This document shows positions 19,621 through 30,503 of a stretch of DNA of 64,000 bases, in pieces. This DNA comes from Diplonema papillatum (lineage: Eukaryota; Euglenozoa; Diplonemea; Diplonemida; Diplonemidae), in the NCBI GenBank assembly GCA_030068145.1, contig JAPJBO010000329.1, forward strand, positions 1 to 64,000, in the 5' to 3' direction. The position numbers and the translations under genes are program-made. Below the pieces are notes generated by a model that did no database searches, was not told the origin of the DNA, and saw only the letters and a program-made list of their open reading frames with translations. How positions within the stretch are numbered: position 1 is the first letter of the stretch; each line of letters opens with the position of its first letter.

Positions 19621-21390
19621 ACTGGAAGTGAGAGAGGAGGGTGGGTGGAAGAAATGGTAATCGTGGTAAACTTTCTTTTTGTTCCTTTTACGGCTATTCT
19701 CTCCTTTTATGCGTCTTTTGCTCTCTATTGCTGGGAATACCGGTATTCCTGGACTTTTGGTGCTGAAGGAAGGGATGAATCCGTTCACTTCACCCCCCAC
19801 GTGGCGCTCGTTTAGCAGGGGCTGCCGAGTCGCACCGTGGCACCGTCCTTCTGAAATAGTGCAGTTCTGTTGAAGAGGAATGTATGGCCGCAGTTTTCTC
19901 GCAGGCCGCACCTTCTATTGTGGTGTTGCTTGATTTTTTTTTTTTTTGCTTCACGACGACGACAGATTGGCGTCTTCTTCTTGGCTACAGCTTTTCTTTG
20001 TAATCTTGGATGCCAACTATGCGCAGTGACCATGTGCATCCACGAGCACTGTATCCTGTGTACTGCGGAGGTGTACCTGTGAAACGCAGCCCGAATGCAG
20101 CCAAGCAGACCGCCCAGGGCAGGGGGGGACCTGCGGCGGTGAAGCAACGAAGCTCATCCGAGTGCCGATGAAGCCCCTTGTCAATACCACCCAACGACTG
20201 CGACGCGCGTGCGAAAAGTCGGACGCTAGCGTCTGTCAAGAGCATGCGTGACTCAGCCGTGTTTTAAAGGTGAGATGAGAGGCATCGGCTCACTCTGTCA
20301 CAGGACCATACCACACTAGCAACGTAACCTGTGTACTGTGGAGGTGTACCGCAAAGGCCACGGGAGGCTGGCTTCGGAAATCCCGGCTGAGTGTTGTTTG
20401 GGCAAGTAGTCTGTTTCTCTAGCAGAATCCTGCATCTCTCGTGTATGCTCTGTATGCTTCTTCTTCTTCTCTTCTTTTTCCACCTTGTTCTCATTTTCGT
20501 CGTTGACGAAAACCTCTTCTCCACCCTGGTAAATCTGGACGTTTTGGTGGTGTGGAGGTGGGTGGCGAGGGGGTTCAGGTTACTCGCTAGCGTTGTGCAA
20601 GAAGAACGTTTTTCTGACGCTGGGCGAGTAGCACCTGTTTCCAGACATGGGTTCATGTTTTTTTTTTTTTGTGTTTCCGACGATCCCGTGGGACGTACAG
20701 ATTGGTGTCTTTCGACCTTTTGTTTGTTGTTGTTTTTAAGGATGGTTGGAGGCCGCGTCCCTTCGGATCCGAGGGGGAAAATGTTTCTTGGGTTTGAAGA
20801 GCGCGTGGTGCTTGCACCACTGAGGCCAGGTTATTTAACCGCGGATTTAGTGAAGGATTGTTCAGGTAACGGTCGCGAGCGAAACCCGACCAGGTAACGA
20901 CCATTTCACTGTCTTCTTTGTTTTGTGATGCGAACATCACGAGGTGCTGTCCGAAGACACCGCCCACGTGAGCACTGCTAAGCAGCGGTTGCCAGATACT
21001 CCCGTAGCACCTATTCACGGGTTTGCAGGGGTAAAAAGGAAGCCCGGGTTGGGGAGGGTGGTGGGTTTGGTGCGTAGTATTCTTCTTTTTTTGTTCTTTC
21101 TCGGTTCTGGTGGTGCTGCTCCTTCCTTCTCGTCCTGTGTTGGGTACGACTTTTTTTGTTCTTTATCGGTTCTGAGCGTTTCCATATGCCTTTTCCTGCT
21201 TTGACATGCAGTCCCTTCCAAACTGTACCTCTCTTGGTGTTCGGGGGTTGGGCCGTATGGTAACGTCTCGGGAAACGAAGTTTGTGGCGTCACAAAAGCG
21301 ACAGGTTGCCAAAGCAACCGGGTGCCGAGCTTAAGCAAGGCGTTTGTCAATGGGGGGGGAGGGGGAATGTAGTAGAACGTGCATGAGAAT
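19621..21390. other. Intergenic repeats; no gene seen
   Basis: Includes a segment repeated within the stretch (TGTACTGYGGAGGTGTACC near 20058 and 20335). At 20785-20890 there is a copy of a repeat found again at 36975-37080 (GTGGTGCTTGCACCACTGAG, TTATTTAACCGCGGATTTAG). Neither is recognised as a known family. Confidence 0.5.
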
Positions 21391-21393
21391 GGT

Positions 21394-21774
21394 GCACGGC
21401 GGTGCGTCCAGCCTCAAGAGCTGGAGCTGAAGCTGAAGATACAATACTCGAGGGGCTGCCTTGTGCTTACTTCGAAGGAGGCTAGAGTGGTATAAACAAT
21501 ACGACTACAAAATGGGTCTTTTTTGTTGAACGCTTACGCCCGCCACTGAACCCAGATTCATCTGTGTTTCGTGTGGGCTACAGCACATTTACCTCCTTTG
21601 ATTTTTTGCAGCTGGCAGCCTCCTCAAGTATTTCCTACAAAGCAGGTGCTTATACAAAAAAAAAGCAGGTGCCTGACTTTGCTTTTAACGACACAAGTAG
21701 CATCATTCGAAGCAAATTGATTTCGGGCACATCTTTCTTAACTCCAGCATCTGAGACCGGACTCCGCCGTGTGT
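21394..21774. repeat. Foldback element, copy 2, with repeat B inside
   Basis: Left end CACGGCGGTGCGTCCAGCCT and right end ending GGACTCCGCCGTGTG pair as inverted ends of the foldback family; an inverted copy of repeat B (21443-21667) sits inside. Confidence 0.75.
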
Positions 21775-22582
21775 AGATCGCCGAGTAGATCGCTTTAACC
21801 GCGGAAGCTGCAAACGGTGCGTGTTGGTGTTGGTTGATACCTGTGTCTTGGTTGAAGTGACCGGCCCATCATAGCGAGCTTCGCTGCTGCTGTCTTTGAT
21901 GCTCCGTAAGCTGCTGCAATTTATGCTTTCGTTTTTCACGGGCAAGACGAGGCTGAGCAGACTTTCGCTGTCTGGGGTAAAGTGGCTGCCGCTGGTGACT
22001 GTTTGCTTCGTTGGAGCTGGACGAGTGCACCGAGGTTCCTTCGCTGGATGGGTGCAGCTTTTCGAAGGGTCGGGGGGGTTCCGGGTACGCGAATCTATCG
22101 GTTTTATATTCGTGTTCGTTGGCAGAGGGAGGTACATAAGACAGGTCGGAAATCGTCTTGCCGAAGCGAAGGAAGGGCCCCTGAGCCAATTCACCCGCTG
22201 CCCTGTAGTTTGGGTTAGAATGCATTTGGCAAACTACAGGGCAGAGGGTGAAAAGAATCTGCGGCGATATTCCGCAACGTAGTCGTAGAGCGTAATCGTT
22301 TCAGGGTGTGAGTTTGATCAAAAGTAACCATCGAGGCAGCCCTTTCAAAGACCAGCCACAGTCAACGCCGCGTACGTGGGTGCGGGCATTAGATATTGAT
22401 CATCAAGTGGAATCGTCGCGTAATCGAGTGCAGGTCGCTTCCACCATAGGTGAATTGGCTCAGAAGGCGTGTGGAAAGATGTTGGTTTTGCTTTGTCGGG
22501 AAAACCCCTCCCTGGAAAGACTTTGGTTTTTGCTCATCGGGAAAGAACTTCGACAGACAGGAGTGGGTGCGTGATTGTCGAC
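21775..22582. other. Intergenic with one strong hairpin; no gene seen
   Basis: The only structure noted is the hairpin at 22190-22252. The rest has ordinary composition without recognisable coding motifs. Confidence 0.45.
22190..22252. repeat. Hairpin, 23-bp arms
   Basis: Arms 22190-22212 (TTCACCCGCTGCCCTGTAGTTTG, given here in two parts: TTCACCCGCTG and CCCTGTAGTTTG) and 22230-22252 pair with one mismatch around a 17-base loop. Its role is unknown. Confidence 0.85.
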
Positions 22583-22895
22583 TGGAGTCCAGCCGCAAAA
22601 GCTGGAGCTGAAGCGGGTGCGCCGGGGTGCCACGCCCCCACACCCGAAAATCGGGCGCGAAAGCCCCACCTTCTAGCGTTTATTGCGGTTAAGAGGTTCA
22701 GTGTTTTAGGGTCTCCGGTTGACCATTGAGGCTGTGAGGCGGGTAGTATGAGGGATGTAGGTATGATTCTACACCCAGCTAGCCAAGTTTGTAAGTGTTG
22801 CGACCGGCACCAAGAAGAAATTCGCTTTGAATTTAGTCTTGGGCCCCCCACGCTTAGCTCTCGCCTCCAGCTTTCTGAAGGCTGGACTCCGCCGT
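22583..22895. repeat. Foldback element, copy 3, with repeats D and E inside
   Basis: Ends GGAGTCCAGCCGC...GGCTGGACTCC are inverted. The interior carries repeat D (22680-22727) running into repeat E (22719-22855). Confidence 0.7.
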
Positions 22896-22960
22896 GCACT
22901 GATAGATTCACGCTGCGGCAGCAAAGACAGTTGCGTCGCAGCTCATGGCAAAACAGATAG

Positions 22961-23268
22961 GAAAATACTCGACGTAGCTGCTTTGACTCCAAATGGATGG
23001 GAGGAAATATAGAGGTAGAGGGGCAAATACAATACAAAATAAACACAATCTGTTTTGTTCTTCGATTACACCACCGTGTGTTGTTTTCTCACCCAGGACT
23101 TTGACCTGTTGTGTTTGTGTGTGTGTGTTGTCGTGTAGGGATAGACCCGCATGACCTCACGTGAGTACAACGTGTGGTTCGGTAGTTACAGCACTTGGGA
23201 TCCCTTCTGTTCTTTGTCTGGCAGCATCGTCGGTCTTTTCCTTCCAAGCTGGCGCTTATGTTTTAAAA
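22961..23268 (+). repeat. Dispersed repeat A copy
   Basis: From AAAATACTCGACGTAGCTGC to GCTGGCGCTTATGT followed by an A run, matching the copies at 25641-25935 and 28493-28795. Confidence 0.85.
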
Positions 23269-23671
23269 AAAAAGGTGGCCGCCTTTTCTAACGAAAGGGT
23301 GAGGTCGGTTTGCTTCAGGTTGTGGTGCGTTCTCCCGACTCCCCAAATCGTGGTTAAGACAAACTTAGAGGGGTCGAGGCAACTATTCCCTGCAGGATTA
23401 GCATACTTTCAGGGGGGAGGAAAGCGTGTGCAGGATGGGCACAGTTCCAGGCGCGCGCGGAAAGAGTTTTGTAGTTTGCAAAACAGGGAAAATATTCGTG
23501 TGTGCTTGTGTGTACGTGTCCATTGCAGCAGTATACGTTGGGAACGGGAAGCGAAGCAAATGGCATCCGAAGACCAAAGCCATGGCGAGAACTTTTGCCT
23601 GTCAGCAATCAAGCCGGCGTCCGAGGTGGAGGATTGCTCTGTAAGCACGGCGAACAGTCTGCCGTTGACGC

Positions 23672-23990
23672 GGACTTTCGCTCGAGCAAAAGTTGCTGGA
23701 GTTCACCGTGCAATAGAGTGTGCACACCCTATTTCCGGGTGTGGTCACACCCGCACTTGAGGCCGGACTTTAGCTCGAGCAAAAGTTGCTGGAGTTCACC
23801 GTGCAATAGAGTGTGCACACCCTATTTCCGGGTGTGGTCGCACCCGCACTTGAGGCCGGACTTTCGCTCGAGCAAAAGTTGCTGGAGTTCACCGTGCAAT
23901 AGAGTGTGCACACCCTATTTCCGGGTGTGGTCGCACCCGCACTTGAGGCCGGACTTTCGCTCGAGCAAAAGTTGCTGAAGTTCAACCGTG
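23672..23990. repeat. 93-bp tandem repeat, about 3.4 copies
   Basis: Unit contains GCTCGAGCAAAAGTTGCTGG, CAATAGAGTGTGCACACC and a CCGGGTGTGG...CACCCGC pairing. An inverted partial unit at 24580-24635 makes 23672-24640 a foldback with about 590 bp of foreign sequence inside. Confidence 0.9.
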
Positions 23991-24579
23991 CAAGCTAAGA
24001 TTCTCCGCCTATTAGTAGAAGAGCCAGCCAACCCCATCAGCACACCTCCCGCGGGGACCAAATAAGGATGAAAGCGCAGCACAGGCGCGGTCATCCAGAA
24101 CAGGACCGGGGCAGCTGATTTCCAGCCCATTCAAACGAACAATCCCCCCTCCACGCCACCCACTTGGCAGGCTAGTGAACATCGAACCCCTTCCGTCTTT
24201 CAACTAGTGGGGGTGGTGAGATTCACGCGGGCACCGTCCGTGTATCCGGACAGAGAGTCAGACTACGTCTTCAAGCGGGGAGGATGCGACACCCCCCCCC
24301 GGTGTTGCACATTAACGAAACAGAACACTGTCCACTGCCGCAGTCGGGAAATCAGCAGCGGGGTTTCTGGCGCTGGGGGCAGGCCTTTGTTTCGTTGATC
24401 GCACGGCGCCAAAGTGTCGTCCAATCGTCAGAGCTGGTGTCTTGACTGCTCGCAGGGCGTGGTTTGAATCATCAACCGCTAAATGGTTCGCCGTGCCTCC
24501 GACGTATTCTGGAGCTTCTGGCCTGGGGCTGGCCGTGGGTTCGTGGCCGCACGACGTCCGCCAGACCACCTACGTGGCG
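23991..24579. other. Unrecognised sequence between inverted 93-bp repeats
   Basis: GC-balanced, no motif recognised. It lies exactly between the 93-bp repeat array and its inverted partial copy and so may be cargo or a later insertion. Confidence 0.5.
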
Positions 24580-24639
24580 TTCCACACCCGGAAATAGGGT
24601 GTGCACACTCTATTGCACGGTGAACTCCAGTAGTTAAGG

Positions 24640-25640
24640 CTAGAATGCAGAATATCTGTAGCGATGGCCTGCATTAGTCACTAGGCGACTACCTCTTCGA
24701 TCGTACCGTCTCGTGCTTCTGGCGGTTGCACTCATTCGAATCATGGTTTGGATTGGTTTGACAACTAGAATGCAAACGATCTGTGGCGATAATCTGCATC
24801 GTCGGCGTTGCGGTTACCGGGATAGACTGCTGATAGACAGCAGCAGGCAATTCGATGCAGTCCTAGGAGATACGGGCGGACTTGCTCAGGAAATGTGGGG
24901 GGGGTGTAAAAACTGGCAAATGACGCATGGCCTGCCGTATGACTGCATTCAAGAGCATGCCTGTGAAAAGTGATCAGTATGCACATTGCTGCCAAAAGCA
25001 TGCTCGTGAAAAGTGGTGGTATGCGTCGTCTTCCCGTGCGACTCCCTGCGAAGCGCCGACGCATGCAAGAGCAGAATGTGGAAACTGGCGATTGCCGCTT
25101 GGCCTGCCGTGCGACTCCAGTCAAGAGCATGCCTATGGAAAGTTGTAGGCGTGCACCTTGCTGCCAAGAGCATGCTGTGTGTGAAAAACGGTGACTATTC
25201 ATCGGTCTTACCGTGACTCCAAACAAGAGCAAAATGTGTGGAAGCTGGCGTTTGACGCTTTGGCCCGTCCTTCACGGCTCCTCACGAATTCAAACAAAAG
25301 CAGCATTTAGAAAATGCGCCGAAACAAGGGTGTCCTTTGGAATCACGTTCAGGGACTTTCAGCAACAGTGTGCAAGTAAGCGTGAAGGAATTCGGGTTCT
25401 TCTTCTTTTTTTAGTTCTTGTGAGAGCTACCCTGTACGAGTGTTCTTTCTCTTTCTCGCGATGGGTCGAATTGTTCTTTGCAGGTTCTTTCCATTTTGCA
25501 ATGAAAAATGCCGTCAGCGGCAATGAGTTCATGAAGGACATGGCTTCCCAGGAACGTCTCTAAACAGGGCGTTCCTGTAGGGGTGACATGAGGGTTGTCA
25601 TCCGCTCGTGCTCTGGTGCCCTGTTCCTATTTCGTGTAAC
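24640..25640. other. Intergenic; imperfect repeats around GAGCATGC
   Basis: 24900-25240 contains four to five loose repeats with AAGAGCATGCCTRTG-like motifs and CTGCCGTGYGACTCC. A GATAATCTGCAT-type segment at 24785 is echoed in inverse at 41235. No gene seen. Confidence 0.5.
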
Positions 25641-25935
25641 AAATACTCGACGTAGCTGCTTCGACTCCGAATGGAAGGGGGGAAATATAGAGGTAAGGGG
25701 CAATACAATACAAACACAATCTGTTTTGTTCTTCGCTTACACCACCGTGTGTTGTTTTCTCATTCAGGACTTTTGACCTGTTGTGTTTGTGTGATTTGTC
25801 GTGTAGGGGTAGACCCGCATGACCTCACGTCCGTTCAACACGTGGTTCGGTAGTTACAGCACTTTGGATCCCTTCTGTTCTTTGTCGGGCAGCATCGTCG
25901 AGCATTTCCTTTCAAGCTGGCGCTTATGTAAAAAA
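25641..25935 (+). repeat. Dispersed repeat A copy
   Basis: Full-length-looking copy ending GCTGGCGCTTATGTAAAAAA, an A-rich 3' end as in retroposed elements. Confidence 0.85.
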
Positions 25936-26450
25936 AGAAACAGTAGAAACCCCCACCTTCGGGCGAGAGATCCCAGCGTAGTTCTCTGGGGCCTGGCCCG
26001 TGTGTAGGAGATCTATACCCTGAGTCCATCTTCTGAGTGAATCCGTCGGACTCCTCTGGCGAGTTTCCCGTGATGTCCCCAAACGCGAATTATTTTCTTT
26101 TTCGAGACATCGCAACGTGTTCCAAAAAGATAAGCCTGAGCAAGGAGCGAACGAACACCATATTGAAGATCATGTCACTGCCACAGTTCACACGTCCGGG
26201 CTTCACGGAGATCCCTAACTAAATGAAAAAGACCTGAAGAGAGGGCCCAGACTCGGCCATCTCAAAAAATAGTGTTTTTGCCAGGGGTTAAGTTAGGGTG
26301 TTCTTTAAAGCTCTATACCCGGGTTTTGCCGCACCAGACCGACTAGCTCTTTCAGTGCAGCATCTTGGTGCAGTGCAAACAGGTGGACTCGAGCAGTGCA
26401 AAGGAGCGTACAAGCCTGTTCCGAGCTGGGGCGAATCTCACGTTCCTCAA
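25936..26450. other. Intergenic; no gene seen
   Basis: Ordinary composition; a copy-like GCACCAGACCGACTAGC stretch without recognised family. Confidence 0.4.
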
Positions 26451-26675
26451 TTTCTTTTTGTATAAGCACCTGCTTTGTAGGAAATGCTTGAGGAGACTGC
26501 CAGTTGCGATAGATCAAAGGAGGTGAATGTGCTGTAGCCCACACGAAACACAGGTAAATCTGGGTTTAGTGGTGGGCGTAAGCGTTCAACAAAAAAAACG
26601 AACTTTGTAGTTGTATTGTTTTCTCCCCCTCTTGCCTCCTTCGAAATGAGCACAAGGCAGTCCCTCGAGTATTTC
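26451..26675 (+). repeat. Dispersed repeat B copy
   Basis: TTTTTGTATAAGCACCTGCT to CCCTCGAGTATTT, matching 15351-15573. Confidence 0.85.
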
Positions 26676-26890
26676 CAATGCTGGTTTTAGCCCGAAATCG
26701 GTTTCGGAAACCGGAAACTGGCCCTGACTTAACCCTGGTATTGGGGGTCGTTGGCTACCTGGTTTTCGGTGGCCAGGGTCGCTTTATCTGCATCCCAAAC
26801 AACCAAGCGATGCGGCACTGTGTGGGGATCCTGCTCGAAAGTTGAAGCAGAACAGTCCCTCTCGAGGGGGATTGTTCGGGGATTGTTTGG

Positions 26891-27050
26891 GCCTGCTGCC
26901 ATCCTTAGATGCGGTAGCCGTTTCTCAGGCTCCCTCTCCGGAATCGAACCCTAATTCCCCAGTACCCGTTACAGCCGCGGTAGTCCACTACACTACCGTC
27001 AAAAGCTGATAGGGCAGAAGCTCTTGCGGGCTTGCACCGACTTGAAGTCG
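26891..27050 (-). pseudogene. SSU rRNA internal fragment, minus strand
   Basis: Read on the minus strand it gives TTCTGCCCTATCAGCTTTTG, ACGGTAGTGTAGTGGACTACC, GGGGAATTAGGGTTCGATTC, CGGAGAGGGAGCCTGAGAAA and ACGGCTACC, the conserved block about 350-450 bases into SSU rRNA. Homology may extend with more divergence to about 27180. Flanks are repeats, so it is a stranded piece. Confidence 0.92.
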
Positions 27051-27179
27051 TGTGCTATCACTCGATTGACCTGTTTCATCCACACACCGCTGCTATTGCT
27101 AGCGTTGGTTCTTATCTCGGTCAATTGTATCCACCTCGACCCCGCGGTTTTAAGGCCACGGGGTTGAATTTAGTTGGAT

Positions 27180-27594
27180 TCTTCGGGTGGCAAGTACGAT
27201 GTTTGTGCATGAGAGACATGACACCCCCCCCCACCCACCCTCATTTTTTTTTCTTCTGGCATCGTCTCATGTTGAAGCCCACCAAGCCGTAGAATGAAGG
27301 GGGTTTGCTCGTGCCGCGCGCACGCTACGAGAGGGAACGGAGGACTCCAAAAATCTGCTACTACTACGAGGCGGCGTGGGAGGAGGAAGAAGGCGGTTGC
27401 AAGAACGTGCTTGGAATGGTATGTGATCACACCCGTGTCCTGTCTGCACCGTGTTTCGGATATTCAAGCCACGGACACATTAGGCAGACCCACTCATAAG
27501 CGTGGAACTTGAGTGTCTGCAGACAGGACGGCGGTTTGAGACGGGGGATTCAGCTGTATTGGATGCTGGCAGCACTCGCTACTGCGCGAGAACT
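27180..27594. repeat. Dispersed repeat pair member (27390-27540) and flanks
   Basis: 27390-27540 matches 36590-36745 (AAGAACGTGYTTGGAATGG through GTGTCTGCAGACAGGACRGC). Within each, CTGTCTGC and GCAGACAG form weak inverted ends. Nothing else was recognised. Confidence 0.75.
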
Positions 27595-28025
27595 CTTCAT
27601 GCACCTACCCCCCCCCCCCAGGCATCTTGTTAAGAACCATCCATCCATCCATCAGCGGCTGACCCCCCCCCTCCCCCCCCCCCCCCCCCCCCCCCCCTCA
27701 GCCCCCCCCCCCCCTCAGGCTATTTTCACTGTGGAGGGGGGAGACGCTACCTGTCACACTCTAAGGTGGTCACCATGGTCACCACGGTGGGCGGTCAGAA
27801 AAAAAAATTTTTTTTTGCCCCAAATACCCCAAATACCACACTTTGGAAAATTTTTGTGGGCCCACTTTTGGCAGGGAATTTTGACCATTTCACCTTCGAG
27901 AATTTGACCACCCAGCCTCCAAGGCAACTGCACTGTAGAGGGGGGGGGGGGGGGGGGGGAGGGGGGGGGGGGGGGGGTCTGGTTATCCGGCCATCCGGCC
28001 AAAGTGGCTGATCCTTAACAAGAGC
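27595..28025. repeat. Dispersed repeat C, copy 2
   Basis: Matches 16225-16560 but with expanded C, G and A/T runs (27663-27715, 27938-27977). Confidence 0.85.
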
Positions 28026-28029
28026 GCTG

Positions 28030-28240
28030 CCCCCCCCCCCCCGGGCATAAGATGGATGAATAATTCGAGTTTTGGCGGTATCCATCTTAATCAAGGGCGG
28101 TATAACACGGGGGCACTGTAGACTACACTGTAGTCGCCGTACACGGGGGTACCTCACCCCCGTGATTAAGATGGATGGCATTCTCACCCGTTATCCATCT
28201 TAATCAAGCGGGTTTGGCTATCCATCTTATGCACGGGGGG
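28030..28240. repeat. Foldback/MITE-like element
   Basis: Ends CCCCGGGCATAAGATGGAT and ATCCATCTTATGCACGGGG are inverted, and internal ATCCATCTTAATCAAG and GATTAAGATGGAT repeat the same core, so the whole 210 bp can fold back. No protein. Confidence 0.85.
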
Positions 28241-28440
28241 GGTAGGTAGACAGTCTTTCATGCTGGCTTGGCTAGTTGCAGAGAGTGAGTGCTCGCTTGA
28301 GAAAAATGCCCTCCAGCTGATTTTTGCGAAGCAACTAAGGCAACGCAATATGCGGAACAAGGCGAGCAAAATTGAAGGAGCAAAAAAATCTCCGGCCTTC
28401 GTCTTGAGACTAGCAAAATAGCAGCCATGTTCTTTTTTGG

Positions 28441-28478
28441 AACCACGCCGTGGACATGTCATTGTCCACGGCGTGGTT
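28441..28478. repeat. Perfect 16-bp hairpin
   Basis: AACCACGCCGTGGACA and TGTCCACGGCGTGGTT are perfect inverted arms around a 6-base loop. Confidence 0.9.
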
Positions 28479-28492
28479 CGCCGCGCATTGTG

Positions 28493-28795
28493 CAAAATAC
28501 TCGACGTAGCTGCTTCGACTCCGAATGGAAGGGGGGAAATATAGAGGTAAGGGGCAAATACAATACAAACACAATCTGATTTGTCCTTCGCTTACACCAC
28601 CGTGTGTTGTTTTCTCACTCAGGACTTTTGACCTGTTGTGTGTGTGTGGTTTGTCGTGTAGGGGTAGACCCGCATGACCTCACGTCCGTTCAACACGTGG
28701 TTCGGTAGTTACAGCACTTGGGATCCCTTCTGTTCTTTGTCGGGCAGCATCGTCGAGCATTTCCTTTCAAGCTGGCGCCTATGTAAAAAAAAGAA
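28493..28795 (+). repeat. Dispersed repeat A copy
   Basis: Full-length copy ending GCTGGCGCCTATGTAAAAAA. Confidence 0.85.
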
Positions 28796-29296
28796 AGTTG
28801 GCAGCGTTGGAACCTGCCATGTAAAGATACAAAACAGTCCTTCGCGCACAACGATCGCTTGAAATTCCGGGGGTTTAGGGTCTCCGTGTGACCGTTGATG
28901 AATGGGTTCTTGATGGATAACGACAGAGCAAACGAGACCCATCCAATAAAGCTGAACACCCCTCGTTTGCAAGAGCAAAGGCACAAAAAATGAGGAAGAA
29001 GTTTGAGGAAGAAGGACGCTGTACACTAACACCTATTACGATCGGGATTACTGGGAAGCTTTTTTTTTTTTTTTTTGTGTGTTTTCCGGACATTTCTTTT
29101 TCTCTTCGTCGGAGCCGGGAATGCTCTGATACCGCCCGACTCCTCCTTACCCCCAAACACAGGGTTTCCTTTCTTTTTCTGTTTATCTGTTTACTCTTTT
29201 AGCGTGTAAGTTCACTTAGAGATCCGGGGGTTTTATAGTCTCCGTGTGACTTTTTAGAGTGAAAGTTCGCTTGAAACTCCGGTTTAAAGTCTCCGG

Positions 29297-29851
29297 CAGG
29301 GCTTACGCTCCGTTTTCCGGTCTCAGAGAAAATACGTGCACTAGCGGAACTCACCTGCTTTGGTAAGTTTCATGCAGTACGCTGCCAATTACTAATTCTT
29401 AGTACCAACAATGCATTGTTAACACAAAAAAAGACAGGCGCTTCGTTTTGTTTGTGCGTGCCGGTTGATCGTTTTCCCACTTGGATTTACCCTGTGTGTA
29501 TTCAGGTAAGGAATTCTGATCCACCAAAACACGCTGCCTACGTTTTTTTAGCCTGCACAATACATTGAAGGGCAACCCACAAGATTGTTAGTACTACAAA
29601 AAACCTTCCCTCCCACGTGCGGCGAGCAAAAAGAATAGCGTCACTACTGGACTTGGCGACACCTGGCTGTGGGCCTAGACTCCCCTGCATGTGGACCAAC
29701 CTGTGGTACGCACGTGTGGGGGAAGAAATATAACTAAATCCACACGTGGTACCTGTGGATGCACACGTGGAAGCACACGTGGGGGGGGGGGAATCGAAAA
29801 GAAATTAACGTGTAGAAACCCACACGTTCCACACGTGGAGCGTAAGCCCTG
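29297..29851. mobile_element. hAT-like non-autonomous DNA transposon, 555 bp
   Basis: Terminal inverted repeats CAGGGCTTACGCTCC (29297-29311) and GGAGCGTAAGCCCTG (29837-29851) are perfect over 15 bp. Flanking GTCTCCGG at 29289-29296 and 29852-29859 is an 8-bp target-site duplication, the signature of hAT elements, whose ends often begin CAG(G). Subterminal CCACACGTGG palindromes occur several times near the right end, where a transposase could bind. No transposase is encoded. The insertion lies inside a copy of dispersed repeat D, and removing it with one duplication restores the D consensus. Confidence 0.9.
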
Positions 29852-29941
29852 GTCTCCGGGTGATTTTTAGAGGGAAGACTCTCATTTTTCAGAGTGAAAG
29901 TTCGCTTGAAACTCCGGGGTTTTAAAGTCTCCGGGTGACCT

Positions 29942-30235
29942 TCATCAGATTGTAGCTATTGTATTCTCGAGAGAAGAGTAGTTTTCTTTTACGAGTAGGC
30001 TTCCAGTCGCAACGCGTGGTTGCACGAGCAGGGAGTGTCACCTATGCTGTCCTGATTTATTTTTTGTTTTGCTTGTGAAATCAGAGGCTAAGTTAGGACT
30101 TTTCTTAAACCGGGGTTGCGGGCGATCGCTCACTCCGTCGAGAAATGCTCGGACCTCCGAAAACCTGCAGTTTCATCGTTGCCCTTCGTTGGAGGGGAGA
30201 AGTCTTAGTACCGTGTTCAGGTAGGATAATGAGTG
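29942..30235. other. Intergenic; no gene seen
   Basis: Short unique stretch between repeat D and the LSU rRNA fragment. Confidence 0.5.
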
Positions 30236-30503
30236 TGTAACACCTCACCTGCCGAATGCACCGGTCCCGAAAATGGATGATGCTCAAGCGATCCACCCAT
30301 AGTTGGCCGCGTACTGGTATCACAAAGCCAGGCGTGCGTAGGTGTGCGTGGTCCACGCCGCGAAGTCGTTGGCGTGAGCCTCGATGGAGCGTGGATGAGT
30401 GCAGATCTTGGTTGTAGTAGCGAATATTGAATGGAGAACATTGAAGGCCGAAGTGGAGAAGGTTTCCGTGTCAACAGCAATTGGACATGGGTCAGTCGGT
30501 CAC
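30236..30503 (+). pseudogene. LSU rRNA fragment
   Basis: ACCTGCCGAATGCACCGGTC, CGAAAATGGATGATGCTCAAG, then AGATCTTGGTTGTAGTAGCG, AATATTGAATGGAGAACATT and GTCAACAGCAATTGGACATGG follow LSU rRNA order. Base changes against the universal core show it is not under selection. Confidence 0.93.

Noticed and set aside
23672-23990. Possible CRISPR array (regular direct repeats)
   Set aside because: Units are contiguous 93-bp copies without unique spacers, no cas genes, and the DNA is eukaryotic.
24000-24200. rRNA or other structured RNA gene between the 93-bp repeats
   Set aside because: Compared by eye with conserved SSU, LSU and 5S blocks on both strands and none matched.
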